From a virus: DNA of 23,532 nucleotides. Each line of letters starts with the position of its first letter. The stretch's first letter is position 1. The stretch is from positions 1-23,532 of IMG/VR virus record IMGVR_UViG_3300012096_000019. One strand, 5' to 3'. Of the stretch, positions 13,058 to 20,921 are shown one piece after another. Under the pieces are notes generated by a model. That model made no database searches, was not told the origin of the DNA, and was given only the letters and a program-made list of their open reading frames with translations. The position numbers and the translations under genes are program-made.

Positions 13058-15210
13058 TGAAAAACGAATACACTCAATCGTATGCTCCTCCTTCTGCCAT
13101 TGATGATAATGGAAATCATTATACAATGGATAAAAATGCAAAGTATTATGAAGATTTACTCTCTTATATAAAAACTGGTTTAGATAATGAAAGGGCATTT
13201 TTGCGCTCCTGTAGAGCTTTTAGAAAAGCTGAACTATCTATGTCAGTTTTATATGGAGATAGTAGAAGAAAGGATTATAAAGGACTTTCTAATATTGTAG
13301 TTTCTAAAAGCCGAAGACAGGCTAGAGAAGCAATTGCTAATCAATCCGACATTCGGCAAAATTGGCAGATTAGAACTACAAAATTAGATGATCCAATGTG
13401 CTTAGATCAAGCTGATGATTTTAATAATTTATCGAAAGATTGGTGGAGTAGGCTTTTTGTAGATAGAACAGTGAAAGGCGCACAGCAATATAGCGGTGGT
13501 CATGGTACTGGATATGTGCTTCTCTGGCCTGATTATGACCCTTTAACTGGGGATATTGACATTATGCCCACATATTTGGACTATAAATCAGTCCTAGTCG
13601 GACACATTCCATCGGACAACGACATTCAAAAGGCTTACAGGGTCGATATACGCTTAGAGCTTCCTTTGCCACTTGCCCATAAAAAATTTCCAGATTTTAT
13701 AGAAACTATAAAACCAGATACAGAAGTTCCTTCGCGGATTGCTAGAAATTTTAAGAAAACTAAAAAATCATGGAGAGGATTATGGGAATGGAAAAAGAGT
13801 AGAAATACTCAATCGGCAGTTTCTAATCCATTTCCTTCTGTTAATATTTTTTATACTTTTATAGATGATAATACAATTAATGAAACTGGAAATACAGTTT
13901 GTATGGGCGAACCTGGTTCTCATTGGTATTATGAAGTTCCTAGTTTTTATAATAGTGAAGGAGAAATTAATCAGGTAGGAACTAATGTTTTTAGTGGTGA
14001 AGGAGAAATTAAAAGGTATTTAAATAGAGATGAATGTAAATTTTATCCTGCTAGAAGATTAATAATTTCGTGTTCATCTGGAATATTATATGATGGGCCG
14101 CCACAGTGGGGAGATGGAACAATTCCAGTTTCAGGTTTTTACTTTGATAGAATTGCTGGCGAATTTCTCGGATTTCCAGTAATAATGGATTCTCTTCCAA
14201 TTGAAACTTCTGTAAATAATATGCTTCAAGCAATGGAAGATGCAGTTGTTGGAAGAATTAATCCGCCAATTGGAATTGATTCTAGTATTCCAGATGATAT
14301 TGCTAATAAGATAAAGTCTTTAGGCCTTAGAGGTTTAATAGGGAAAGCATTTAAATATTCAGTTGCACACTTACAAAAAGCAATTGTAACTTTAGTTCCT
14401 GTTGATTATTTTACAATTGACGGAAAAGCTTTTGAATTAATTCAACTTCTACAAACTCTACAAGATTATGTTTCTGGAACGCAAGATTGGGCAGGTGCGG
14501 CGCAATTAAAACAAACTCCTTCTGATGATACACAAGAAGCACTTTTAAGAAAGTTAGGAGTTCTAACTACTGATCAAGCAAGAGAGCAAGAAAAGTCTTT
14601 TATGTATCTTGGCCGAATTTGGCTGTCATTTGCAGACCAAGTTTATACCATTAAAAGAAGACTGCAAATTCTAGGAGTAAATGCACTTAAACCTACTTAT
14701 ATAGACTATGATCCAACTAAGTTTGAAAAAGTGTATAAAGAAGATTCTAGACCTCCGTGGATAGTTCGTAGAGAATGGATGAAGAATTTCGCCACTTATG
14801 TTTCTCCTAATTCTGTACAAGAGAGACAAAGTATGCAGAATAAACTAGCCCTTTTGCAAGTACAAAAAGCTGGTGGGACAATTTCTGATAGAATGATTTA
14901 TAATGCTTTTATAGGCGATGATAATTATGAAAAAGTAAGAAAGGAGTTTTTTGAAGAGCAAGAAGCAAAATCTATTGCTGCTGCTAAAATTCAAGCGCAA
15001 GTACAGAAAATTATGCAAACTATGGGTGGAGATATTGGATCTTCTAATGGAAATGGAAAACCAGATAATCCATTGATTCAACAAGTAGTAGAAGCTTTAG
15101 CTGCTAAATTTAGTTCTCAAGTCGGAAGACCAGATGAAAATACTGCGCCAGCGCATTTGGAACAAAAGAATAGAGAAGGAGTGCCGGATACTACTTTGGC
15201 TACTACTTAA
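13057..15210 (+). CDS. Portal protein
   Basis: The dodecameric ring at the capsid vertex that docks TerL and passes DNA. 717 aa, like long podovirus portals (P22 portal is about 725 aa). The N-terminal part is a helical crown with LLSYIKTGLDNERAFLRSCR, then QAREAIANQSDIRQNWQI as in the core. The middle repeats beta strands (GHGTGYVLLWPDYDPLTGDI, PARRLIISCSSGILYDGPP) typical of the clip/stem region. Residues about 610-700 hold a long coiled-coil (FEEQEAKSIAAAKIQAQVQ). Coding starts in the preceding stop (TAATG). Assignment rests on position after TerL, length and overall pattern more than a single motif. Confidence 0.8.
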   Translation: MKNEYTQSYAPPSAIDDNGNHYTMDKNAKYYEDLLSYIKTGLDNERAFLRSCRAFRKAELSMSVLYGDSRRKDYKGLSNIVVSKSRRQAREAIANQSDIRQNWQIRTTKLDDPMCLDQADDFNNLSKDWWSRLFVDRTVKGAQQYSGGHGTGYVLLWPDYDPLTGDIDIMPTYLDYKSVLVGHIPSDNDIQKAYRVDIRLELPLPLAHKKFPDFIETIKPDTEVPSRIARNFKKTKKSWRGLWEWKKSRNTQSAVSNPFPSVNIFYTFIDDNTINETGNTVCMGEPGSHWYYEVPSFYNSEGEINQVGTNVFSGEGEIKRYLNRDECKFYPARRLIISCSSGILYDGPPQWGDGTIPVSGFYFDRIAGEFLGFPVIMDSLPIETSVNNMLQAMEDAVVGRINPPIGIDSSIPDDIANKIKSLGLRGLIGKAFKYSVAHLQKAIVTLVPVDYFTIDGKAFELIQLLQTLQDYVSGTQDWAGAAQLKQTPSDDTQEALLRKLGVLTTDQAREQEKSFMYLGRIWLSFADQVYTIKRRLQILGVNALKPTYIDYDPTKFEKVYKEDSRPPWIVRREWMKNFATYVSPNSVQERQSMQNKLALLQVQKAGGTISDRMIYNAFIGDDNYEKVRKEFFEEQEAKSIAAAKIQAQVQKIMQTMGGDIGSSNGNGKPDNPLIQQVVEALAAKFSSQVGRPDENTAPAHLEQKNREGVPDTTLATT

Positions 15211-15211
15211 T

Positions 15212-15394
15212 ATGAAAAAATGTGATAAATGCGAAACTAAAATATTTGGAAAGCAGATTTTAAGATTTGCTAGCGATGGTGATGAAATGTTTTTTGATGT
15301 GGCACAGGCTAGAGAGATTTTAAGAAGAAAGCCTAGAAAGGCAACTAAATTTATTTTAAAATATCTAAATGCGTCGAAGTCCTCCAACTGGTAA
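15212..15394 (+). CDS. Small CxxC protein after portal, 60 aa
   Basis: The protein starts MKKCDKCETKIFGKQILRFA with one C-x2-C knuckle and ends in a basic helix (REILRRKPRKATKFILKYLN). A longer in-frame reading frame begins at 15134, but the ATG at 15212 lies 1 base after the portal stop and starts at the knuckle, so I chose it. It is the last gene before a strong terminator. Unknown function; a half zinc ribbon would need to dimerise to bind metal. Confidence 0.55.
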   Translation: MKKCDKCETKIFGKQILRFASDGDEMFFDVAQAREILRRKPRKATKFILKYLNASKSSNW

Positions 15395-15436
15395 GCAATT
15401 TATATAATAATATAAATTTTAATAAAAAACAAACTT

Positions 15437-15470
15437 GACTCTATGCTTTAATTAGTATAGAGTCTTTTTT
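15437..15470 (+). terminator. Intrinsic terminator after the portal operon
   Basis: GACTCTAT (15437-15444) and ATAGAGTC (15457-15464) form a perfect 8-bp stem with a 12-base loop, directly followed by six T (15465-15470). It ends the TerL-portal transcript 43 bases after the last gene. Confidence 0.85.
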
Positions 15471-15567
15471 GTGGGCTAGTCTGAATGGTGAGATAATCTA
15501 GATTGGTTCTTTTATCTTAACTATTCCACGGGGGTTCTTCTAGCCCACAAATTCTTTCTAGAAAGAA
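15468..15567 (+). promoter_or_regulatory. Structured leader RNA element before the 106-aa gene
   Basis: TTTGTGGGCTAG (15468-15479) pairs perfectly with CTAGCCCACAAA (15540-15551), closing a domain of about 60 bases. Inside, GAAT...AGATAA can pair with TTATCT...ATTC around 15483-15525. Next to it TTCTTTCTAGAAAGAA (15552-15567) is a perfect 16-base palindrome that contains the AGAAAG next to the start at 15573. The first arm overlaps the T-run of the preceding terminator. It could be a leader RNA, an RNA-processing site or a protein-binding site; no known riboswitch was recognised. Confidence 0.55.
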
Positions 15568-15572
15568 AATAA

Positions 15573-15893
15573 ATGTCAACTCCACAAGGAATGATTCCTC
15601 CAGCTGCAAATGCTGCTCCTGCTCCTACTACTCCTAATTTATATAATCAAATATCTTCTGCTGGAGTAGCAGGACAAGGACAGCCAACTGGAGAAAATCA
15701 ACAACCTCAACAGGAGAGTTTAGTAGATAAAGCAACTAAGCGATTTGGCGCTGTCTTTTCAATGTTTACTGATTTAACTGATTCCTATCCGGGAGCAGAT
15801 AAAGAAGCACAACTTGTAAAAGATTCAATGGCTAATTGGCTTAACACAGTTGCGAATAAGATTAATGAACAAGGTGGAAGTTCTAATTATTAG
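15573..15893 (+). CDS. Hypothetical virion-module protein with Ala/Pro/Gln-rich N-terminus, 106 aa
   Basis: Residues 1-50 are low-complexity (PPAANAAPAPTTP, GENQQPQQES) and probably disordered. The rest is a helical domain (KATKRFGAVFSMFTDLTDSY, then KEAQLVKDSMANWLNTVANK). The gene stands alone between two terminators, in the position just before the scaffold gene. A small head protein, a decoration or a scaffold helper are possibilities by position. The only SD-like sequence is GAAAG within a palindrome. No family recognised. Confidence 0.6.
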   Translation: MSTPQGMIPPAANAAPAPTTPNLYNQISSAGVAGQGQPTGENQQPQQESLVDKATKRFGAVFSMFTDLTDSYPGADKEAQLVKDSMANWLNTVANKINEQGGSSNY

Positions 15894-15930
15894 ATCATAA
15901 TTAGTTCCAGCCCACCTTGTTTTTCTTTTT
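15868..15930 (+). terminator. Intrinsic terminator overlapping the stop of the 106-aa gene
   Basis: AACAAGGTGG (15868-15877) pairs with CCACCTTGTT (15912-15921), and CTAATTAT (15883-15890) with ATAATTAG (15897-15904) inside it. A T-rich tract TTTTTCTTTTT follows (15920-15930). The left arm lies in the last codons of the gene, and the stop codon is in the loop. Confidence 0.78.
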
Positions 15931-15992
15931 TAATCTCTTAACTTCTTCTCAGGCTTTTTAACAATTAGCTAATTAAAAAGAAAGAGGAACAA

Positions 15993-17036
15993 ATGTCAGT
16001 TAGTACAAATACGAAAGCGGTTTTAGAAGAAATGCGAAAAGCAGGAGTTGACCCGACAATTCTTGCAAGTTTAGAAAGAGATATAGATTCTAAACCAGCA
16101 GCAGATAAAGTTGTTTCAGATGGAATTTTAGCTCAATCTTCTTTTAATTCTTATCGAACAAATAAGGATAACGAAATTGCAGAACTAAAAACAAATTTAG
16201 CAAGATTGGCGAATTTACAAGGGGCAGCTAGTGGTTTGACAGGGGATTTGCAAACAGCGGCAGTTGAACAAATTGCTGCACTGGAGAAAATATTTGTAGA
16301 TCAAGGATATAGTTTAGAAGAAGTAAGAAGCGAAGCTGCAAAATTAGTTACGAATCCTGATGCTATAAAAGCTCTAGCAGAAAAGAAAGATGAGAAAATC
16401 ACTAGTAAGGAGAAAGAAATGCCAAATCCTCAAAATGGAAATTATGTAGATGCAAAAACACTTGCTGATACTTTGTTAACTACTGGAACAAATTTAGCAG
16501 TTGGTGGAATTAATGCTTCTATACATATCGCTCGTGCATTGCGTGAGGCTGATAAATTAGGAATTGAATTAACAGATCAGAAATTGGATACTTTTTCAAC
16601 TGAGCTTGTTAAGGGGTTGGAAGTTGGAAAAAACCCAACTCAAGTAATGGATGAGTTTTTTGGATTTTCAACAGTTCGTGCAGAAAAAGATAAGAAAACA
16701 AGAGAAGCAGAACTTGAAGCAGCCAAACAAGAAGGTGCTAGAGAAGCTTTGAAAGCGAATGGAATTACGATTAGAAAATCTATTCTTAATAGAAAAGTAA
16801 ATCCAAATCCAATTATGGATAGAAAACGACTAGAACTTAATAGAGAAGAGAAGAAAGAAGACGTTAAATTGGAGGATCTTCCAAAGAATGAAAAAGGTGA
16901 TCCAGAATATTTCCGTCTTAGAAACTTTGATTTAAATACTCGTCGTTCTGTTCATACTGAAAATGCAGTAAATAGATTTGCTGAAGTTGAACAAGAATAT
17001 GATACTGATGGAATGTATATTGGTAATAGACAATAA
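15993..17036 (+). CDS. Capsid scaffolding protein, putative
   Basis: Guides assembly of capsid subunits into the procapsid and then leaves. 347 aa, almost entirely helical and charged, with coiled-coil segments (YRTNKDNEIAELKTNLARL) and a basic C-terminal region (RKSILNRKVNPNPIMDRKR) of the kind that binds capsid protein. It lies directly before the major capsid gene, the standard place. AGAGGAAC lies close before the ATG. No protease domain is visible. An internal ATG at 16419 with a strong SD could give a shorter C-terminal form. The name rests on composition and position. Confidence 0.68.
   Translation: MSVSTNTKAVLEEMRKAGVDPTILASLERDIDSKPAADKVVSDGILAQSSFNSYRTNKDNEIAELKTNLARLANLQGAASGLTGDLQTAAVEQIAALEKIFVDQGYSLEEVRSEAAKLVTNPDAIKALAEKKDEKITSKEKEMPNPQNGNYVDAKTLADTLLTTGTNLAVGGINASIHIARALREADKLGIELTDQKLDTFSTELVKGLEVGKNPTQVMDEFFGFSTVRAEKDKKTREAELEAAKQEGAREALKANGITIRKSILNRKVNPNPIMDRKRLELNREEKKEDVKLEDLPKNEKGDPEYFRLRNFDLNTRRSVHTENAVNRFAEVEQEYDTDGMYIGNRQ
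16419..17036 (+). CDS. Possible internal-start product of the scaffold gene, 205 aa
   Basis: Met 143 of the scaffold frame is preceded by AAGGAG with a 6-base spacer, the best SD-to-ATG arrangement in this gene and stronger than that of the full-length start. The product would begin MPNPQNGNYVDAKTLADTLL and keep the basic C-terminus. Nested scaffold products made from an internal start are known in lambda (C/Nu3). The SD lies in codons for SKEKE, where such a match could also be chance. Confidence 0.4.
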   Translation: MPNPQNGNYVDAKTLADTLLTTGTNLAVGGINASIHIARALREADKLGIELTDQKLDTFSTELVKGLEVGKNPTQVMDEFFGFSTVRAEKDKKTREAELEAAKQEGAREALKANGITIRKSILNRKVNPNPIMDRKRLELNREEKKEDVKLEDLPKNEKGDPEYFRLRNFDLNTRRSVHTENAVNRFAEVEQEYDTDGMYIGNRQ

Positions 17037-17060
17037 GTTTATTACTAAACTATTAATTCG

Positions 17061-17086
17061 ACAGTTTAAAATTAAATAACTGTTTT
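17061..17086 (+). terminator. Weak AT-rich hairpin between scaffold and capsid genes
   Basis: ACAGTT (17061-17066) and AACTGT (17078-17083) form a 6-bp stem followed by TTTTA. A second small stem AGTTTA-TTAC-TAAACT lies at 17036-17051 at the scaffold stop. Either may only partly terminate transcription, or may protect the mRNA ends. Confidence 0.35.
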
Positions 17087-17115
17087 AGAGTTCGTGCCAG
17101 TTCGGAGATTAAATT

Positions 17116-18231
17116 ATGAATATCAATTCGCCAGTAAATATTGTGGCGAAACACGAAATCTGGCCTGACCTTATTGATGATTTCTGGTTTACTGAATCAG
17201 CTTTTCTTTCTAGAATGAGAGAAAAGATTCATCCATTTGGCGGTGGCACTTTTTCTAAAGCAGTATTTCGTTTTCGGCCATTAACGGGTTCTCATTATAA
17301 GATGGGAGCTACATTTCAAATTAGCAAACCTCAAACTCTTGCTGAATCAGTATTCGATATGAAGTTTGCTCAGGTTCCTATTGCAGAATATAAAGAAGAG
17401 CTTCAAGTTTATGCAAAAGGACCAGAAGCAGTTTTTTCACTTCTAGATGAAGATTTGGAAAATGGTCTTTCTACAATTTCAGATATTGTTTCATTTGCTG
17501 CTTGGGGAGATGGACAAACTGATGATAGTTTGCCCAATGGATTTGCAGAAATGATTGGGCATCCAACTTTGCCTAGTTGGAATGGATTAGTTGCAACTTC
17601 ATATGGAGGCGCAGATAGAACTGCTTTTTCGCGCGGGCAAATTAACGGAAATATTTATTGGGTTGGAAATCCTGATGGAACTAAAGGCCCAATTGATTTT
17701 GTTAATCTAGACCGAGCTTATAAGTTAGCAAAACATGGCCCAGAGGAACCAGATTTGATTATAGTTAATAAAGCTGGACATAGTTTTATGTATAATAAAC
17801 TAGAGCCAGCATATCGCTATACTCAAGATGTTCGTGATCCATATTGGGGAGGTTCAGGATTTAAATTCCACAATGCTTATGTTATGGAAGATGAGCATTG
17901 CCCGAGTTTTGAAAATGGACTTTCTGATGATGATAACTATGGATTAGGAAATTTTAAAACAGCAGCTTTTAATAATCCAGTTGCAGTTGCTTTGAATAAT
18001 TTTCCAATTACAGGAAATGCTGCAACTCTTGATCCTGGAGAAGTTTTCTTCATCGTAAATACAAATCACATGGTCATGCGCGTTTCTGATGATCCGGAAT
18101 TTGCTTTTGGTTTCTCTGGATTTCAAAAAGCTTTCGATTCTAATAAAGTTGTTGGCTTTATCAACGTAGCATATAATTATGAAGGAATTGGCTCTCGTTA
18201 CCATACGCAAGGATTGGGAATGGGCGGCTAG
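17116..18231 (+). CDS. Major capsid protein, HK97 fold
   Basis: Shell subunit of the head. 371 aa. The N-arm MNINSPVNIVAKHEIWPDLI leads into FRFRPLTG and a beta-rich E-loop-like part. The core motif of this capsid group is clear at residues 210-260: EEPDLIIVNKAGHSFMYNKL, PAYRY, FHNAYVMEDEHCP. The strand near residue 313 (GEVFFIVNTNH) belongs to the A-domain. No N-terminal delta domain, so a separate scaffold is expected and is found just upstream. GGAG lies 8 bases before the ATG. A long hairpin follows the stop. Confidence 0.85.
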   Translation: MNINSPVNIVAKHEIWPDLIDDFWFTESAFLSRMREKIHPFGGGTFSKAVFRFRPLTGSHYKMGATFQISKPQTLAESVFDMKFAQVPIAEYKEELQVYAKGPEAVFSLLDEDLENGLSTISDIVSFAAWGDGQTDDSLPNGFAEMIGHPTLPSWNGLVATSYGGADRTAFSRGQINGNIYWVGNPDGTKGPIDFVNLDRAYKLAKHGPEEPDLIIVNKAGHSFMYNKLEPAYRYTQDVRDPYWGGSGFKFHNAYVMEDEHCPSFENGLSDDDNYGLGNFKTAAFNNPVAVALNNFPITGNAATLDPGEVFFIVNTNHMVMRVSDDPEFAFGFSGFQKAFDSNKVVGFINVAYNYEGIGSRYHTQGLGMGG

Positions 18232-18240
18232 TTCAATCAG

Positions 18241-18325
18241 AAGAAGGAATTAATTTAGATTTCATTATTTTATTTATCCCTAGCAGACATAAATAAGATA
18301 AATCACTTAGAGTTAGTTCCTTCTT
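18241..18325 (+). repeat. 85-base long hairpin after the capsid gene
   Basis: AAGAAGGAATTAATTT (18241-18256) pairs with the segment 18310-18325 over 16 positions (three G-T pairs). Inside, 18265-18277 pairs with 18289-18301 over 13 positions (one G-T) around the loop CCCTAGCAGAC. The result is one long, almost continuous stem in the 190-base gap after the capsid stop. No T-run follows, so it looks more like an mRNA-stabilising or processing element than a terminator. Confidence 0.65.
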
Positions 18326-18422
18326 ATTAATTAACAAATTTTCTTAGCTGTAAATAAGTGCTTAAAGACGTGCTACATTACAGAACTTCTAGGAAAACTA
18401 GAGTGAAAGGGAGAAAATAAAA

Positions 18423-19070
18423 ATGGACTTAGTAACTTATCTTGGCGACAAAAAACTAAATGATTTAGTTATCGCTCGTGGAATTTCTACTGTAAAGGAT
18501 CTTACTAAAGGTGAGCATCTAATGCGGGGAGAAGGATTTTTAGGACAAAGAATCAGACTTTCTGAGAAACAAGCTCTTAAACTTTCTAACACTACAGTTG
18601 GAACTCTTTATGGTTGTGAAGTACAATTTGTAAGAATTCAACCTGATTTTGCAACTGTTCTTCTAACTGATATTGTAGTTGGCAGACCTTTGTTTTGGAA
18701 TGATACTAAGAAATTCTTTGTTACTCCACTAGCTTCAATTACTGCGCGATTGGCCGGAATTGCAATTGGAGTTTTAACTGCTTCTAATTCAAAAGGGGAT
18801 ATTATTCCAATTGTGGTTAGAGGAGATGTTGGAGTTCTTTTGAAAGCTGCGCTAACTAAAGCTTCTCCAGTTGTTAATGATCCAGTTGAATTGAGTGTAG
18901 CTGCAAACTTAGGTTCTGCTGATACAATTCTAGATGCAACTGGCTGGACAAATGTTCAGGAAGCCGTGCGAATGGGCAAAGTTATAGAAGCATGGAATGG
19001 TGCTGCTGGCACAGTTAAAAAGATGTTTCTTGACAATGCACATCAAGTTTATAACGATGGAGTTATGTAG
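18423..19070 (+). CDS. Putative head decoration or structural protein, 215 aa
   Basis: Beta-rich soluble protein with KLSNTTVGTLYGCEVQFVRI and a small-residue-rich middle (GIAIGVLTASNSKGDIIPIV, GVLLKAALTKASP), features of trimeric decoration proteins. The C-terminal third contains a conserved-looking TGWTNVQEAVRMGKVIEAWN. The gene follows the capsid gene, and GGGAG lies 11 bases before the ATG, so high expression is expected. The DUF2190-type decoration family is my best guess, with low certainty. Confidence 0.5.
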   Translation: MDLVTYLGDKKLNDLVIARGISTVKDLTKGEHLMRGEGFLGQRIRLSEKQALKLSNTTVGTLYGCEVQFVRIQPDFATVLLTDIVVGRPLFWNDTKKFFVTPLASITARLAGIAIGVLTASNSKGDIIPIVVRGDVGVLLKAALTKASPVVNDPVELSVAANLGSADTILDATGWTNVQEAVRMGKVIEAWNGAAGTVKKMFLDNAHQVYNDGVM

Positions 19071-19106
19071 TTGATTTCCTAAATCAATTAAAAGGAGAAA
19101 AACTAT

Positions 19107-19439
19107 ATGGCTAATGCTACAATAAGAAAATATCTTAATGGTTATCCAGATGCAGTTGGAAATAAAAAACGGGTTGTTGTTCTTTTAAATGGCCCGAATC
19201 CTTATGCTGCTGGTGGAGTTGGAATTCCAAAATTAGTTGGAGTTAATAACATTCATCAAATTCGTGTAACTCTTAGTAATGCAACTTATTTTTGTGTTCC
19301 GGTTTTGGTCACAACAAATGATTATGCAAAATCTACTGATATTAAACTAATGTTCTTTGTCGTTGCTACAATGTTAGAAGCTGGAGCTATTGATCTTTCA
19401 GCTACTATTGTTAGAGTTGAACTTCAAGGAACTAATTAA
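19107..19439 (+). CDS. Small structural protein of the head module, 110 aa
   Basis: The protein starts MANATIRKYLNGYPDAVGNK and is beta-rich (RVVVLLNGPNPYAAGGVGIP, then NNIHQIRVTLSNATYF). AAAGGAG gives a good SD. A short hairpin TTGATTT-CCT-AAATCAA lies between it and the previous gene. Genes of this size and type between decoration protein and adaptor are commonly minor head proteins. No family recognised. Confidence 0.5.
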   Translation: MANATIRKYLNGYPDAVGNKKRVVVLLNGPNPYAAGGVGIPKLVGVNNIHQIRVTLSNATYFCVPVLVTTNDYAKSTDIKLMFFVVATMLEAGAIDLSATIVRVELQGTN

Positions 19440-19468
19440 CTTTTTCAAGCGTATAGTAAGGAGGTAAA

Positions 19469-20551
19469 ATGTCTTTATCTTTTGCAGATTTAAAAGCTAA
19501 ACTGCTAGGAGCTTTAGATATTTTACCTCCAGCTATGCTTGGAGATTTAATTAATGAAGCATTAGGAGATATTTATAAATCTAATGAGTGGGGATTTTTG
19601 CAGAAGAAAGATTTTGTTAGAACACCAAATGCAATAACTGCTGGAACTGCAAGTGTAGTTAAATTTAGTGAATTTGTTACATTAAATGCTACTGCTTCAG
19701 CATTAGTAATTGCATTAACTCCAAATGATATTCCTTTGATTGAGCGGCAATTTCGAGTAGCTTCTTCTTTGGCAAATACTGGAAATGCTTTTAGTTACAA
19801 TATACTAGCTTCTGATAGTTCAAATCCAGCAGCAATTGTTTTGACACTAGATCAACCATTTTTAGATGAAACAAATATTAGTGCTCAATATCAAATTGTA
19901 AAACTATATTATAATCCTCCTTATATAACTAATTCACTAGGCGATCAAGTAATTGATTTCAAGTATTGGAAATTCTTTATTTCTTTAAAGTTGAGAAAGA
20001 GACTTTGGATTGCTACAACTTTAGAAGAATTAAATAATTTCGATCCTACTAGAGTTTTTCTAGATGATCCAAGACACGTAGTCGCTCATCCTCCGCCTAA
20101 TGATGATAGCTTTCCTTTATTTGAATTATATCCTGCTCCTAAATTTGAAAGAGTTTATCAAGTTATTTATCAAAGAAAAGGATTAAGTTTAATTAAAGAA
20201 GCAGATGTAATTCCTCAGAGTTTAAATGAAAATCTTGTGCGAAAACGCGCAGAATATGTAGCTTATAATTGGACTTTAGCTAATATTCACAAATATCCAG
20301 AATTAAAAGGAAGTGCTGGAAGGTATCAGAATCTAATGGCACTTTGTATGAATCCGAATGATGAAGGTGCTTATCCTAAATTACTAGCTAAACAAATAAA
20401 GGAAGATGAAGAAAATTATCCAAAAGCCTATTTAGGCGATTATATGAGAATGCCATTTATTGACTCTTATATTGGAAACTTTACTTATTCTAATGAATTT
20501 GAGGGAGATGGATATTCTTTCCCAACTTCAGTGGCTTTACTTAATTTTTAA
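19469..20551 (+). CDS. Head-to-tail adaptor protein (SU10/P22 gp4-like), putative
   Basis: 360 aa. The N-terminal LSFADLKAKLLGALDILPPA and LINEALGDIYKSNEWGFL resemble phage adaptor proteins that bind beneath the portal, where a helical bundle is followed by a beta-rich insertion (SFVTLNATASALVIALTPND, QIVKLYYNPPY). The C-terminal half returns to helices (NENLVRKRAEYVAYNWTLAN) with conserved prolines and tyrosines. It has the strongest SD of the window, AAGGAGG. Position after capsid and structural genes fits a connector. The SU10 group is podovirus-like. Confidence 0.6.
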   Translation: MSLSFADLKAKLLGALDILPPAMLGDLINEALGDIYKSNEWGFLQKKDFVRTPNAITAGTASVVKFSEFVTLNATASALVIALTPNDIPLIERQFRVASSLANTGNAFSYNILASDSSNPAAIVLTLDQPFLDETNISAQYQIVKLYYNPPYITNSLGDQVIDFKYWKFFISLKLRKRLWIATTLEELNNFDPTRVFLDDPRHVVAHPPPNDDSFPLFELYPAPKFERVYQVIYQRKGLSLIKEADVIPQSLNENLVRKRAEYVAYNWTLANIHKYPELKGSAGRYQNLMALCMNPNDEGAYPKLLAKQIKEDEENYPKAYLGDYMRMPFIDSYIGNFTYSNEFEGDGYSFPTSVALLNF

Positions 20552-20566
20552 GGGAGAAATAGAAAA

Positions 20567-20878
20567 ATGAATAAAATGCAAAGAGCTAGAACTGATGCAT
20601 CAGAAATTGGTTCTGCCCCAACAAAAGATAGTGGAAGTGGAGTTTTTGGTCGCGGTGGTGGTCCAGGTTTTGATGAATATTCTCAAGATAAAGGGCCGGA
20701 TACTATAGTTGCTAAAACTAGAGAAACAAGTTTTGGCACTGCAAAAGATCAAGTAAATCAATTACAACGAGCAGTAACTGGTACTTCTAGTGGTAGAGCA
20801 AAGCAAGCAACTACTTCTACTATTAAGAAGGATAAAAATAACTATGGTCGTGCTCGCGGAAATACAGATGTTAAGTAG
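20567..20878 (+). CDS. Low-complexity hypothetical protein, 103 aa
   Basis: Starts MNKMQRARTDASEIGSAPTK, with Gly-rich GVFGRGGGPGF and Ser/Thr/Lys-rich parts throughout; probably disordered. GGGAG precedes the ATG and the gene follows the adaptor by 15 bases, so it belongs to the same transcript. A small virion or linker protein is plausible. A reading frame on the opposite strand in this region is a shadow. Confidence 0.5.
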   Translation: MNKMQRARTDASEIGSAPTKDSGSGVFGRGGGPGFDEYSQDKGPDTIVAKTRETSFGTAKDQVNQLQRAVTGTSSGRAKQATTSTIKKDKNNYGRARGNTDVK

Positions 20879-20888
20879 GAATACAATC

Positions 20889-20916
20889 TTGCCTAAAGAA
20901 GTTCTGCTACTATAAT
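20889..20916 (+). promoter_or_regulatory. Sigma70-type promoter reaching the start codon of the fibre gene
   Basis: TTGCCT (20889-20894), 16-base spacer, TATAAT (20911-20916), then CTGCT and ATG at 20922. Transcription would start on or within one base of the A of the ATG, so the mRNA could be leaderless, as with lambda cI from pRM. No SD lies before this ATG, unlike all the head genes upstream. The perfect -10 makes this the clearest promoter-like site I see in the window. Confidence 0.45.
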
Positions 20917-20921
20917 CTGCT

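Noticed and set aside
13057-15210. Programmed frameshift in the portal or its neighbours
   Set aside because: The coding is continuous in one frame and the overlaps with neighbours are ordinary stop-start overlaps.
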